Shown here in pieces: positions 45,350-53,554 of a stretch of DNA of 64,000 nucleotides (positions within the stretch are counted from its first letter, which is position 1; each line of letters begins with the position of its first letter). Origin of the DNA: Phycisphaerales bacterium (GTDB lineage Bacteria; Planctomycetota; Phycisphaerae; Phycisphaerales; SM1A02); assembly GCA_030749435.1 (NCBI GenBank), contig JASMKH010000003.1, positions 1-64,000 of the forward strand, read 5' to 3'. The notes below the pieces were generated by a model that searched no databases, was not told the DNA's origin, and saw nothing but the letters and a program-made list of their open reading frames with translations. The position numbers and the translations under genes were made by a program.

Positions 45350-46573
45350 TCAGTCGCTCAGCGTCGGCTGGTAGCACACGAGTTCGCCCTGACCTCCAAG
45401 AAGCAGCAGCGAGTCGTCCTGCATGAGCATGTGGGTCACATTGCTTGCCGCTGAAGAGGCATCGACGGATCCCGTTGCCTTTGAGACAGTCTGCAGCGTC
45501 GTGGTGTCGTCGTCCCAGGTCAGAAGCAAGTCTCCCGTGGATCCGATCACGCGGCCGCGGACGTCGGATGAAGTCCAAACGACCTTGCCTTCGGGGGCAT
45601 CGGGCGGAAGGCCTTCCATGCAGACAAGACCGGTTCCGGGGACCTGCTGAATCACGCGGCGGTCAACAAGCACCGGACCTGAGGCGAGCGGCTGCTCAAA
45701 CAGCTTCGACCAGCGGAGTTTCCCATCGGCGAGGTTGTAGGCTCGCAGGTGCTGATCCCTGCTGGCGACATAGAGGATCCGGGTGACCGTCGAGGCGTCC
45801 CCGGTCGCGGATTCGTTCATCGTTCCCGAGGCGGGGCTGCCAGCCATCGGTCCCAGCAGGTACTTCTGCCAGTGGAGCAGACCGTCGTCGGCCGCCATGG
45901 CCACGAGTTCGCCCGTCCGCGAGCTCGCAACGACGCTCGACCCGAAGACAGCGGGCTGGGCCTGCACCTTTCGGCCGATCCGATGCACATTGGTGGGGAA
46001 TCCGAGGCTCCAATCCTGCCAGACGACCTCGCCCGCCAGGCCGCCATAAATGTACGCGCGGCCGTACATCGATCCTTTGGTGTCTGAGATCCACTCCAGC
46101 GGTTGAACGCTGGACTGCGTCGTGCCCAGAAGCGTGGGAAGCCCGGTCCGAGATGAGAGCGTCAGGATGGAGTTGCTTCGAACAACCACCACCTTCTCCG
46201 CCTCCTTGACCAGCACGATGTCCACGATGAGGTCGCTTCCCCCTCCGCCGAAGGACTTCCACCTTCTCCGACCAGTTTCCATGTTGATCATGGTGACTTC
46301 GTTATTGGTGTTGACGAGGAACGCCGCATCACCGGACATGAACAGCGACCGGATCTGCGCGAGATCAACCCCGTACCGCCACATGGCTCGGAGGCCGACA
46401 TCCCTGGCGGACCTTGGCCCCAGAGGCATGCGGGCCTCAAGGGCGCTGACCTTCTCGGCGTTTCTGGCCGCAGCCTCGCTGGTCTGGGCCACGCTCAACC
46501 CGGTCACGGCCAGCAGCGAGGAGGCGATGATCGGGAGAAGGGCGTGGGGGGGAAGGATGACCGGGAAGGGCAT
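45350..46573 (-). CDS. Secreted PQQ-like beta-propeller repeat protein
   Basis: A 407-residue protein. The N-terminus MPFPVILPPHALLPIIASSLLAVTGLSVAQ is a signal peptide. The mature part consists of propeller blades with phrases such as FLVNTNNEVTMINMETGRRRWK, LVAMAADDGLLHWQKYLLG and LRAYNLADGKLRWSKLF, the PQQ/WD-like repeat pattern of BamB-type proteins. It lacks the enzyme residues of quinoprotein dehydrogenases, so a scaffold or binding role is likelier than catalysis. The ATG at 46573 is the first to give a signal peptide. It ends three bases before purH. Confidence 0.75.
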   Translation of the reverse strand: MPFPVILPPHALLPIIASSLLAVTGLSVAQTSEAAARNAEKVSALEARMPLGPRSARDVGLRAMWRYGVDLAQIRSLFMSGDAAFLVNTNNEVTMINMETGRRRWKSFGGGGSDLIVDIVLVKEAEKVVVVRSNSILTLSSRTGLPTLLGTTQSSVQPLEWISDTKGSMYGRAYIYGGLAGEVVWQDWSLGFPTNVHRIGRKVQAQPAVFGSSVVASSRTGELVAMAADDGLLHWQKYLLGPMAGSPASGTMNESATGDASTVTRILYVASRDQHLRAYNLADGKLRWSKLFEQPLASGPVLVDRRVIQQVPGTGLVCMEGLPPDAPEGKVVWTSSDVRGRVIGSTGDLLLTWDDDTTTLQTVSKATGSVDASSAASNVTHMLMQDDSLLLLGGQGELVCYQPTLSD

Positions 46574-46741
46574 GCTCGAGGTCTCCAGGACTTGCGAGGC
46601 CCGCGCTGGGCCCCGGGGGGGGAGGGATGGCTGGGTGCAATGGCACAGGATAGGGAGTCGCGTCCGGTTCGTCTGGATCGGCGCTGCAGCCGCGGCATTC
46701 GTGCGATTCCGATCTCGGGGCTCTATCGTGCACCGTTGAGC

Positions 46742-47344
46742 ATGTTCACTGGGCTGGTACAGCACGTCGGGCGAGTCATCGATCGCTGCCCCATTGAGGG
46801 TGGCCAGCGGCTTCGACTCGACCCGCAGGGATGGGACTACGAACCCCTGGCCGGGGCCTCCGTGGCAGTGGAGGGGTGCTGTCTGAGCCTCGTTCAGTCG
46901 AGCGAGCGGGAATGGTCCTTCGACGTCATCCCGCAGACCCTGCGGGTGACGACACTGGGATCGCTGGAGGCGGGCGCGTCGGTCAATCTGGAGCACGCGG
47001 CGTTGGCGGAGACCCTGCTGGGCGGACATCTGGTGCAGGGCCATGTGGACTGCGTGGGGGTGGTCACGGCCGCTGGTGAAGTTGGCGATGAGTATCGCTG
47101 CCGCGTGGAGTTTGATCCGGGCTACGACGCCCTGGTGGTGTCCAGAGGATCGGTGGCGGTTTCTGGGGTTTCCCTGACCGTGGCCGCTCGCGGCCACGGA
47201 TGGCTGGAAGTGGCGCTCATTCCGACCACGCTTCGCGAGACGACGCTTGGCGGGCTCACTGGGGGCGGACGAGTGAATCTCGAGTTCGACGTGTTCGCCA
47301 AGATGATCGAACGGCAACTCGACCTGCGCGGCACGGACGGGTAG
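46742..47344 (+). CDS. ribE: Riboflavin synthase alpha chain
   Basis: A 200-residue protein made of two internally repeated lumazine-binding domains, MFTGLVQHVGRVI and then GHLVQGHVDCVGVVTAAGE in the second half. Each carries the substrate pocket motif (VAVEGCCLSLV and VAVSGVSLTV). It dismutates two dimethylribityllumazines to riboflavin. Other rib genes are not adjacent. Start ATG 46742 begins the conserved MFTG. It is divergent from the PQQ-repeat gene, with 168 bases between. Confidence 0.96.
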   Translation: MFTGLVQHVGRVIDRCPIEGGQRLRLDPQGWDYEPLAGASVAVEGCCLSLVQSSEREWSFDVIPQTLRVTTLGSLEAGASVNLEHAALAETLLGGHLVQGHVDCVGVVTAAGEVGDEYRCRVEFDPGYDALVVSRGSVAVSGVSLTVAARGHGWLEVALIPTTLRETTLGGLTGGGRVNLEFDVFAKMIERQLDLRGTDG

Positions 47345-47390
47345 CGGCAATTCACGAGTGTGAGCAGGCCCTGCCTGATCGGGCTGCAGG

Positions 47391-47882
47391 TCACCGTGCC
47401 ATTGACTTGAGTCGCTGCAAGTCGAGTGCGAGGCGATCTCCCGCGCGGATGCCGAGTTCATCGATCGCGCCAGCGGGCAGCTCGATCGCATACTGCACCG
47501 GGATCCTGCTCGAGTAAAGCGGCAACCGCTCGTGGTACGCCGTGAGCGACTCGGTGGCGCCTTGAGGCGGCTCCGTCTTCATGCGGTGCATTGCTGCGAC
47601 GCGGCCCTGGCCGTCGATGAAGATGAGATCGATGTCCACGCTGCAGTTGGCCATCCAGAATCGATGCATGGTGGGTCGCTCGAAGATGAACAGCATTCCG
47701 GTGCCGTCCGGAATCGTGGAACGATCCATGAGTCCGCGCTGCGTGGCCTCTGGCCCCGCTGCAACCTCAAGCAGCCAGTCCCGCGCACCGATGCGGACCT
47801 GCTCGGTTCGGGGGCCTTGATGCTCGCAGGCGGCGAGGCAGATCAGCACCCACGCCGCCAGGATCAACCGTGTAGAAGCCAT
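47391..47882 (-). CDS. DUF192 lipoprotein
   Basis: A 163-residue lipoprotein with signal MASTRLILAAWVLICLAAC (Cys 19). The mature part is the DUF192 fold: LLEVAAGPEATQRGLMDRSTIPDGTGMLFIFE, HRFWMANCSVDIDLIFID and VQYAIELPAGAIDELGIRAGD, all typical blocks. The function of DUF192 is not established. It overlaps the end of gluQ by 19 bases and is the last gene of the kdsA chain. Confidence 0.85.
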   Translation of the reverse strand: MASTRLILAAWVLICLAACEHQGPRTEQVRIGARDWLLEVAAGPEATQRGLMDRSTIPDGTGMLFIFERPTMHRFWMANCSVDIDLIFIDGQGRVAAMHRMKTEPPQGATESLTAYHERLPLYSSRIPVQYAIELPAGAIDELGIRAGDRLALDLQRLKSMAR

Positions 47883-48817
47883 GAGAGGTCCTCCTGCGTC
47901 ATCGTGATGTCCGCATCCGGCAGTCGCTCGATTCTGAACTCTTCGGCGAATTGCCGCGCAGAGAGATGGCAGCGATCCGCCAGATCGATGCCGCTCCATC
48001 GGGCGATGAGCGCCATGATCCGACCGGGTTCGACGCCGCGAGACCGAAAGGTCGCCAGCCTCGAGTCGCCGTGCCGCTTGGCGAGCCGTCGACCGTCTTC
48101 GCCACGGACCAACGGTACGTGCCACCATCGCGGCGTGGGTCGTCCGAGGGTTCGAAGCAGGGCCTGTTGCCTCGCAGCGCTCGGCAGCAGATCATCGCCC
48201 CGCACGACGTCGGAGATGCCGTGACGGGCGTCATCGACGGCAACCGCCAGTTGATAGGCCGGGCCGCTGGACGTCCAGATCGGGAAGTCGCCCACGGACT
48301 CGGCCAGATTGAAGGCGTGCGGTCCCTGCACGCAGTCATCGACGACCTCGATTTCGGGTCGCACGAGGAATCGCCACGTGCCATCGAGATCGGGTGCTTG
48401 GATCGGACGACCCGCACCCTCCGGACGAAGTTCGGGCTCGTATCGAACGCCTGCATCTCGCCCGTGCGGCGCGGACTGCGCCGCTTCGACTTCGCGCCGC
48501 GTGAGGTTGCACGGAAAGGCGCGGCCGAGCTGCGCGACCCGTCGCATGGCCTCGTGAGCGGCGACCAGATCGGTGGACTGCAGTGGCAACTCAAGGTCCC
48601 AGTCCAGGCCCAACCATGCGAGGTCCTCGCGGGTCAGGTCGATGGTGTCCGGCTTGACGCGAGGGTGGTCCAGATCTTCGATTCGCAGGACCAACTCCCA
48701 GGATCGTTGCCTGGCCAGCGCCCAGTTGATGGCGAACGTGCGGGCATTGCCAAGATGCAACGCTCCAGTGGGTGAGGGTGCGAGTCGGGAGCGGAGTCTC
48801 GGGGCCTGATCGGTCAT
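47864..48817 (-). CDS. gluQ: Glutamyl-queuosine tRNA(Asp) synthetase
   Basis: A 317-residue paralogue of the GlxRS catalytic domain without an anticodon-binding domain. It attaches Glu to the queuosine in tRNA(Asp). The HIGH-type motif is in LAPSPTGALHLGNART and the KMSKS counterpart is RLAKRHGD. The lack of the tRNA-Glu anticodon domain and the short length distinguish it from GltX. This fits the queuosine gene queE elsewhere in the window. It follows mcsB by 14 bases. Confidence 0.9.
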   Translation of the reverse strand: MTDQAPRLRSRLAPSPTGALHLGNARTFAINWALARQRSWELVLRIEDLDHPRVKPDTIDLTREDLAWLGLDWDLELPLQSTDLVAAHEAMRRVAQLGRAFPCNLTRREVEAAQSAPHGRDAGVRYEPELRPEGAGRPIQAPDLDGTWRFLVRPEIEVVDDCVQGPHAFNLAESVGDFPIWTSSGPAYQLAVAVDDARHGISDVVRGDDLLPSAARQQALLRTLGRPTPRWWHVPLVRGEDGRRLAKRHGDSRLATFRSRGVEPGRIMALIARWSGIDLADRCHLSARQFAEEFRIERLPDADITMTQEDLSWLLHG

Positions 48818-48831
48818 ACCGGCCGCTGCCG

Positions 48832-49854
48832 TCAGCCGCCGCCAAGTCGCTGCCGGAGCAAGGTGGCGCGGGCCGCCCTCGCCTCGTTCTGCGAAAGGGT
48901 GGTGCCAGCTGCTTGCTGGAGGTGGCCGGCCTGAATCTCCCTGAAGAGACCGTTGACCGTGCCGAGTTCGACGTCTGGAATCAGATCAATGCAGACTCCC
49001 AGACGGATCATGCTCAGCCGCCGCATGGCCTCGTCGGCCTTGACCAGTTGGGCGCTGCGGAGAATGGCCAGATCACGCAGTACCCGGTCCGCGATCGTCG
49101 TGCGGTCCTGCTTGAGAAGCGCCGCTCTGGCCGCGCGTTCGTACTCAACGACTCCCGGCACGATCGAGTTGACGAAGGTGTCGAGGAGTTCCTCTTCGGA
49201 TCGACCAAGCGTAATCTGGTTACTGACCTGGAAGAAACTCCCTGAGGATTCGGAGCCTTCTCCGTAGTAGCCGCGCACGGCGAGGTGCAGATCCTTGGCG
49301 GCCTGCCTGACCTTGTCCAGTTCGCGGGTCAGGCGGAGCGCAGGCAAGTGGAGCATTGCGGAGAACCGGACGCCCGTTCCAGCGTTCGTTGGGCAGGCCG
49401 ACTGATATCCCCACGTCTGATGCCATGCCCAGTCGACGAAGGGTTCCATGGCTTCGTCGAGTTGCCTGATTCGCGTGAAACACGACGCGACGGATCGCCC
49501 GGGCGCGATCGCGTGCATTCGCACGTGGTCCTCTTCATTGACCATGACACTCAGCGATGCGTCCTCGGCAACTGCCACGCCTCGCGGGCCTGTGGCGTCG
49601 GCGTGCGGCCGGCTGATGAGGTGACGTTCATAGAGCACCCTGCGGTCCAGCGCCGATGTGGACTCCAGATCGACCCACTCCAGCGGCTCTGCATGCGCCG
49701 CCGCGGAGTCAAGTGCGTGCGTGACCTGGGTCATGGTCCTGCGGCGCTGCTCGTCGGTCATGCGGTGGACGAAGGGGAGGTCCGTCACATTTCGAGCGAG
49801 CCTGGCGCGACTGCTCAGGACGATGTCCATGTCGACAGGCGTCTCGGCAGTCAC
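48832..49854 (-). CDS. mcsB: Protein arginine kinase McsB
   Basis: A 340-residue phosphagen-kinase-like enzyme that phosphorylates arginines on proteins. It has the conserved blocks LSSRARLARNVTDLPF, MVNEEDHVRMH, CPTNAGTGVRFS and RGYYGEGSESSGS. ClpC, which reads arginine phosphorylation in Gram-positive bacteria, is not encoded nearby. It begins with an ATGA overlap with mcsA, so both proteins are made together. Presence of McsAB in a Kdo-type, Gram-negative genome is notable. Confidence 0.93.
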   Translation of the reverse strand: MTAETPVDMDIVLSSRARLARNVTDLPFVHRMTDEQRRRTMTQVTHALDSAAAHAEPLEWVDLESTSALDRRVLYERHLISRPHADATGPRGVAVAEDASLSVMVNEEDHVRMHAIAPGRSVASCFTRIRQLDEAMEPFVDWAWHQTWGYQSACPTNAGTGVRFSAMLHLPALRLTRELDKVRQAAKDLHLAVRGYYGEGSESSGSFFQVSNQITLGRSEEELLDTFVNSIVPGVVEYERAARAALLKQDRTTIADRVLRDLAILRSAQLVKADEAMRRLSMIRLGVCIDLIPDVELGTVNGLFREIQAGHLQQAAGTTLSQNEARAARATLLRQRLGGG

Positions 49855-50354
49855 GAGGCGTCGCCTTCATCTTCGGTGGGCCGGGGGTCGGCCAGTTCAG
49901 CGAGCTTGGCCTTGATCTTGGCGGCCCGCTCGTATTGCTCGGCCCGAACCGCTCGGTCGAGCTCTTCGACGAGGCGTCTGGACTCATAGCGAATCGTCGT
50001 GGTTGCGTCGATATTCTTCGGGTTCCGGCCGACGTGTTGGTGAGCGCCAGCCTGGACGCTCTCCACCAGAAGCCGAGTCGCTTGAGCAAACGCGTCGTAG
50101 CAGTCCGGACATCCGAACAGCGACGATTTGCGAATGTGGGTCAGTGTGGTTCCGCAGGACGGGCACTTCGGCATCACGCTCGTCGCGATCGGCTGCTTGA
50201 TCTTGGCCATCAGTTTGTTGATTGGCTGCTTCCCCGGGTTCGGTACGCCCGCCTCGGTTGCGTGGATCTCGCAGAGGTGGATTTCGCGGTGCGTGCCATT
50301 GGAGATGATGACCTGATGAACAACGGCCGGTCTGTTGCATTGATCGCACTTCAT
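49851..50354 (-). CDS. mcsA: McsA-like zinc/UVR-motif activator protein
   Basis: A 167-residue partner of McsB. Two zinc-finger-like CxxC pairs are at the N-terminus (MKCDQCNRPAVVHQ and MPKCPSCGTTLTHIRKSSLFGCPDCYDAF) and a UVR motif is at the C-terminus (LVEELDRAVRAEQYERAAKIKAKLAEL). In Firmicutes McsA stimulates McsB kinase activity. ATG 50354 overlaps the kdsA stop (ATGA) and the gene's own stop overlaps mcsB. Confidence 0.88.
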   Translation of the reverse strand: MKCDQCNRPAVVHQVIISNGTHREIHLCEIHATEAGVPNPGKQPINKLMAKIKQPIATSVMPKCPSCGTTLTHIRKSSLFGCPDCYDAFAQATRLLVESVQAGAHQHVGRNPKNIDATTTIRYESRRLVEELDRAVRAEQYERAAKIKAKLAELADPRPTEDEGDAS

Positions 50355-51205
50355 GTTGCCTCGGCTCCGCTCTTCAGAGCGCATCGGATGGCGTGTGCTT
50401 CTCGGATGATTGATTCGGCCGCGTCGAGCGACTGTACGGTGGCGGCATCTGATTTCGCGTTGACCGGATCAGGGTGCATTTCAAGGAAGATCGCATCGAC
50501 ACCTGCGGCGGTTGCGGCGCGAGCGAGCAGGGCAGCTCGATCGGGGCGACCGGCTGTCTGAACCGGCTCGCCGCTCGACTGCCCGGGATCTCCCGGAAGC
50601 TGTGTGGAGTGCGTGACGTCAAAGCAGGTCGGCCAGCCCAGATCAGCAAGGTCGCCCAGCCCGATGAAGTCATTGACGAGCCTGTTGTACCCGAAGAAGG
50701 TGCCCCGCTCCGTCAACACCACGCCGCTGGCTCCGGCTTCAATCGCTTTGTTGGCCGCGTGCCGCATGTCGGCTGGGGCCAGGAACTGGCCCTTCTTGAT
50801 GTTGACCGGCAGGCCCGTGGCGCCGCACGCGGCGAGCAGATTGGTCTGACGGCAGAGAAAGGCGGGGATCTGCAGGAGGTCTGCGACCGCTGCGATGGCC
50901 GCGGCCTGATCGGGTTCATGGACGTCGGTCGTCACCGGGACGTTCCACTCACGTTTGATCCGGTCAAGTTCAGCGAGACCTTCCTCGAGGCCGGGTCCCC
51001 GGTGCGAGGCCAGGCTCGTCCGGTTGGCCTTGTCGAAACTGCCCTTGAACACCCACGGGACGCCCAGTTCGCCGCAGACCGAGGCGAGTCGCTCGGCGAT
51101 GGCGTCCTGCGTACGCTGGGCCTCCAGCACGCAGGGGCCGGCAATGACGACCAGGGCGTTCCCGGGCCCGAGACAGCATTGTCCGACGCGGCAGGTTCCA
51201 GTCAT
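50351..51205 (-). CDS. kdsA: 3-deoxy-8-phosphooctulonate synthase
   Basis: A 284-residue enzyme condensing PEP with arabinose 5-phosphate to Kdo 8-phosphate. The N-terminal IAGPCVLE, FKGSFDKANRTS, TTDVHEPDQ, LCRQTNLL, NIKKGQFLAP and CFDVTHSTQLPG are classical KdsA blocks. Its substrate is the product of kdsD. Kdo synthesis is evidence for an LPS outer membrane. It heads the chain kdsA-mcsA-mcsB-gluQ-DUF192. ATG 51205 is chosen over a GTG two codons upstream. Confidence 0.96.
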   Translation of the reverse strand: MTGTCRVGQCCLGPGNALVVIAGPCVLEAQRTQDAIAERLASVCGELGVPWVFKGSFDKANRTSLASHRGPGLEEGLAELDRIKREWNVPVTTDVHEPDQAAAIAAVADLLQIPAFLCRQTNLLAACGATGLPVNIKKGQFLAPADMRHAANKAIEAGASGVVLTERGTFFGYNRLVNDFIGLGDLADLGWPTCFDVTHSTQLPGDPGQSSGEPVQTAGRPDRAALLARAATAAGVDAIFLEMHPDPVNAKSDAATVQSLDAAESIIREAHAIRCALKSGAEAT

Positions 51206-51412
51206 GTGCACAGCGTATCCGCCCGCGGCCGTCCGGGAAACATGCAGTTGGAAGGTGCCTCCGGGCGATTCGGGTGGATTCGAGCAATCTCATTCGGGCA
51301 TCGCTCCAGATCGGAGTCAAGATGGGGGTTGATGCGGCCGATGTCATCGTTTGGTGCCTTGGCAGTATTGGGGCGCCCTCAGGACGGCCGGAAGATCAGG
51401 AGGTCTGCAACG

Positions 51413-52207
51413 ATGCCACAGATGCCACGCGAGCCGGAAGCATTCTCCGAGTTGGTGTTGCGTCTGCTCAAGGAACAGCAGCCCGATGCTCAGGTGGAGT
51501 TGGCCGGAGCGATGGACCTGGTGATTGACGGGCGGCATCTGGCCCTGACCAACCTCTTTCGAATGGTCCGCTGCGACCCCGGGAACGGCATGCGCATCGT
51601 GGAGGAGTACCTCGATCGGATCTGCGAGGGGGACGCGGTTGTCTCTTCGCCGTTGCCGCTCTCGCTTGCCCGTGGGCGAATCATGCCCCGGATTCAACCC
51701 AACACACTGTTCGAGCATCTGGATCGGGAGCAGGTTGCCCATACGCCGTGGGTGAACGATACATCGATTGTCTATGTCATCGACCTGCCGCGGATGACCG
51801 TCAGCATCACGCTGGAGCAGGTCATCAAGTGGGGGCTCGACATGGAGGAGGTTGAGCAGCAGGCGCGGAACAACCTCTCTCGATACGCGCCTTCCGTCGA
51901 GGTCAAGGTCGTTGAGTCTGCGGAGGGCGGTCGTGTCGCGATTCTGTCTGTGCAGGACGGCTACGACGCCGCTCGCCTGCTCATGGATTCGCTCCACCAT
52001 CGGTTGGCACCGAGGCTCCGGGGCGACTTCTATGTCGCCGCACCCGCCAGAGACATCTTTCTGGCAATCTCCCAGGGGCCGGACGAGTTTCTGCAACGGG
52101 TGCAGAGCCGAGTAGATCGCGACTACGAACGGTTGCCCTATCCGATTACCAAGGACCTGTTTGTCGTGACGCAGGACGGAATCGCCGGCACGCGCGCTGC
52201 AGCGTAG
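51413..52207 (+). CDS. DUF1444 family protein
   Basis: A 264-residue protein with the DUF1444 (YtpQ-like) pattern: LNLFRMVRCDPGNGMRIVEEYLD-type N-terminal half, IMPRIQPNTLFEHLDREQVAHTPW in the middle, and GRVAILSVQDGYDAARLLM near the end. Function is unknown. AGGAGG with nine bases of spacing precedes ATG 51413. It lies 207 bases after the divergent kdsA start region. Confidence 0.85.
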   Translation: MPQMPREPEAFSELVLRLLKEQQPDAQVELAGAMDLVIDGRHLALTNLFRMVRCDPGNGMRIVEEYLDRICEGDAVVSSPLPLSLARGRIMPRIQPNTLFEHLDREQVAHTPWVNDTSIVYVIDLPRMTVSITLEQVIKWGLDMEEVEQQARNNLSRYAPSVEVKVVESAEGGRVAILSVQDGYDAARLLMDSLHHRLAPRLRGDFYVAAPARDIFLAISQGPDEFLQRVQSRVDRDYERLPYPITKDLFVVTQDGIAGTRAAA

Positions 52208-52234
52208 GGGCAAGCGACTCGCTACCTTTCCCGC

Positions 52235-52831
52235 GTGCTGCTTCTCATCGACAATTACGATTCGTTTACGTGGAATCTCGTTCACTGCATCGGTGTGCTT
52301 GCGCCGGACCTGGAAATCCGCGTCGTGCGGAACGACGAGGCGTCCGTCGAGGACCTCCTGGCGAGGCAGCCTCGGTACATCGTTCTTTCTCCGGGCCCCT
52401 GCACGCCCGCTGAGACCGGGATCTGCAGGGACCTCGTGCGATCGGCGGCGGGGCGGATCCCGATCTTCGGCGTATGCCTCGGGCATCAGGTGATCGCGGA
52501 GGTCCACGGCATGCGTGTTCGCAGGCACGAGCATCCGATGCACGGAAAGACGTCCGAGATCTGCCATGACGGCCTTGGGATCTTTGCCGGAATGCCGGAC
52601 CCGCTGTCAGCCGCGCGGTACCACTCGCTCATCGTGGACCGCTCCAGCGTCGGTGAGGAGTTCGAAGTCTCGGCGTGGACGCAGGACGGTGAGGTCATGG
52701 CCCTTCGTTGGAAGGGAGGCTGGCCCAATGGTCCCGATGCCTCGATGACGGGTGTGCAGTTTCATCCCGAAAGTTTCATGAGTGGTCAGGGGCCCGACCT
52801 CGTGAGCGCATTCCTCGGGCAACGGGGATGA
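52235..52831 (+). CDS. Class I glutamine amidotransferase, anthranilate/aminodeoxychorismate synthase component II
   Basis: A 198-residue amidotransferase with the start motif LLLIDNYDSFTWNLVH, the nucleophilic Cys in IFGVCLGHQVIAEVHG, and the His/Glu pair in VQFHPESFMSG. It supplies ammonia to TrpE or PabB; neither partner is in the window, so trpG or pabA cannot be decided. The start codon is GTG 52235. The gene is 27 bases after the DUF1444 gene. Confidence 0.93.
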   Translation: MLLLIDNYDSFTWNLVHCIGVLAPDLEIRVVRNDEASVEDLLARQPRYIVLSPGPCTPAETGICRDLVRSAAGRIPIFGVCLGHQVIAEVHGMRVRRHEHPMHGKTSEICHDGLGIFAGMPDPLSAARYHSLIVDRSSVGEEFEVSAWTQDGEVMALRWKGGWPNGPDASMTGVQFHPESFMSGQGPDLVSAFLGQRG

Positions 52832-52832
52832 G

Positions 52833-53507
52833 TCACTCTTCGGCGTGCAGGCCTTCAAGCATCCGCATGAGTGCCTCCCGACTGCCATCCACGGTTGCGG
52901 CGTCGCCAAGCAGTTTGATGAAGACCGATCCATCCGGGGATGCGATCATGGCCACGAGCATGACGTAGTTGGCCTTGTGCCATCCGCCTCCCATGCCGAG
53001 ATACTCTCCTCGGAGTTCGACAAGGGTCGTGGGGAATGCGACGCCTTCAAGTTCGGTCACCTCGGGCTGCGGCGGCAGATCGTCGGCTCGAAACTGACTC
53101 GTCCATCGCGCGATGTTGGCTTCCCTCGTGTTGCCCGCGGCTTCGGGGAAGCTCATGATGACCAGTTCTGCTGGTTCCGCGCCCTCGGGCGCCGGCACAA
53201 TCCAGTTTGCGACGCGCATCGCATTCTTGGGAGGCTCCCATCGCCAGGTTGGGTCAGTCGGAGCCTTGAGGCCAAGGAAGCCGATCTCGGCGGGATCCGT
53301 CGGCGGGCTGATCACCACTTCCCGCGACGATCGTCCACTTCCTCTGGACGTGTCGACCGCCGCCAGACCGTGCCTGGAGGCTGGCTCGGCGGGTGAGGAT
53401 TCGGCAGCCGTGTCCTGCCCCGGTGGAGGTGGCGGCGCGCCGGACTCGTCGCAACCACCCCAGCATGGTGCTGCCGCAATCGCACTGCAGAGGAGGAGAC
53501 GTCGCAT
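52833..53507 (-). CDS. Lipoprotein of unknown function
   Basis: A 224-residue lipoprotein: MRRLLLCSAIAAAPCWGGC gives a lipobox WGGC with Cys at 19, followed by a Pro-rich linker (PPPPPGQD) and a globular part with strand phrases VANWIVPAPEGAEPAELVIMSF and VMLVAMIASPDGSVFIKLLGD. The fold is not recognised. It ends two bases after the convergent amidotransferase gene and is divergent from the amidohydrolase. Confidence 0.65.
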   Translation of the reverse strand: MRRLLLCSAIAAAPCWGGCDESGAPPPPPGQDTAAESSPAEPASRHGLAAVDTSRGSGRSSREVVISPPTDPAEIGFLGLKAPTDPTWRWEPPKNAMRVANWIVPAPEGAEPAELVIMSFPEAAGNTREANIARWTSQFRADDLPPQPEVTELEGVAFPTTLVELRGEYLGMGGGWHKANYVMLVAMIASPDGSVFIKLLGDAATVDGSREALMRMLEGLHAEE

Positions 53508-53554
53508 TCGCTCACGATAGCATGGCGGTTGGTTGCGAGCGAATGGGCACATGC

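Noticed and set aside
45350-47491. 713-residue version of the PQQ-repeat protein
   Set aside because: The extra 5' part is antisense to ribE; the signal peptide at 46573 is the sensible start.
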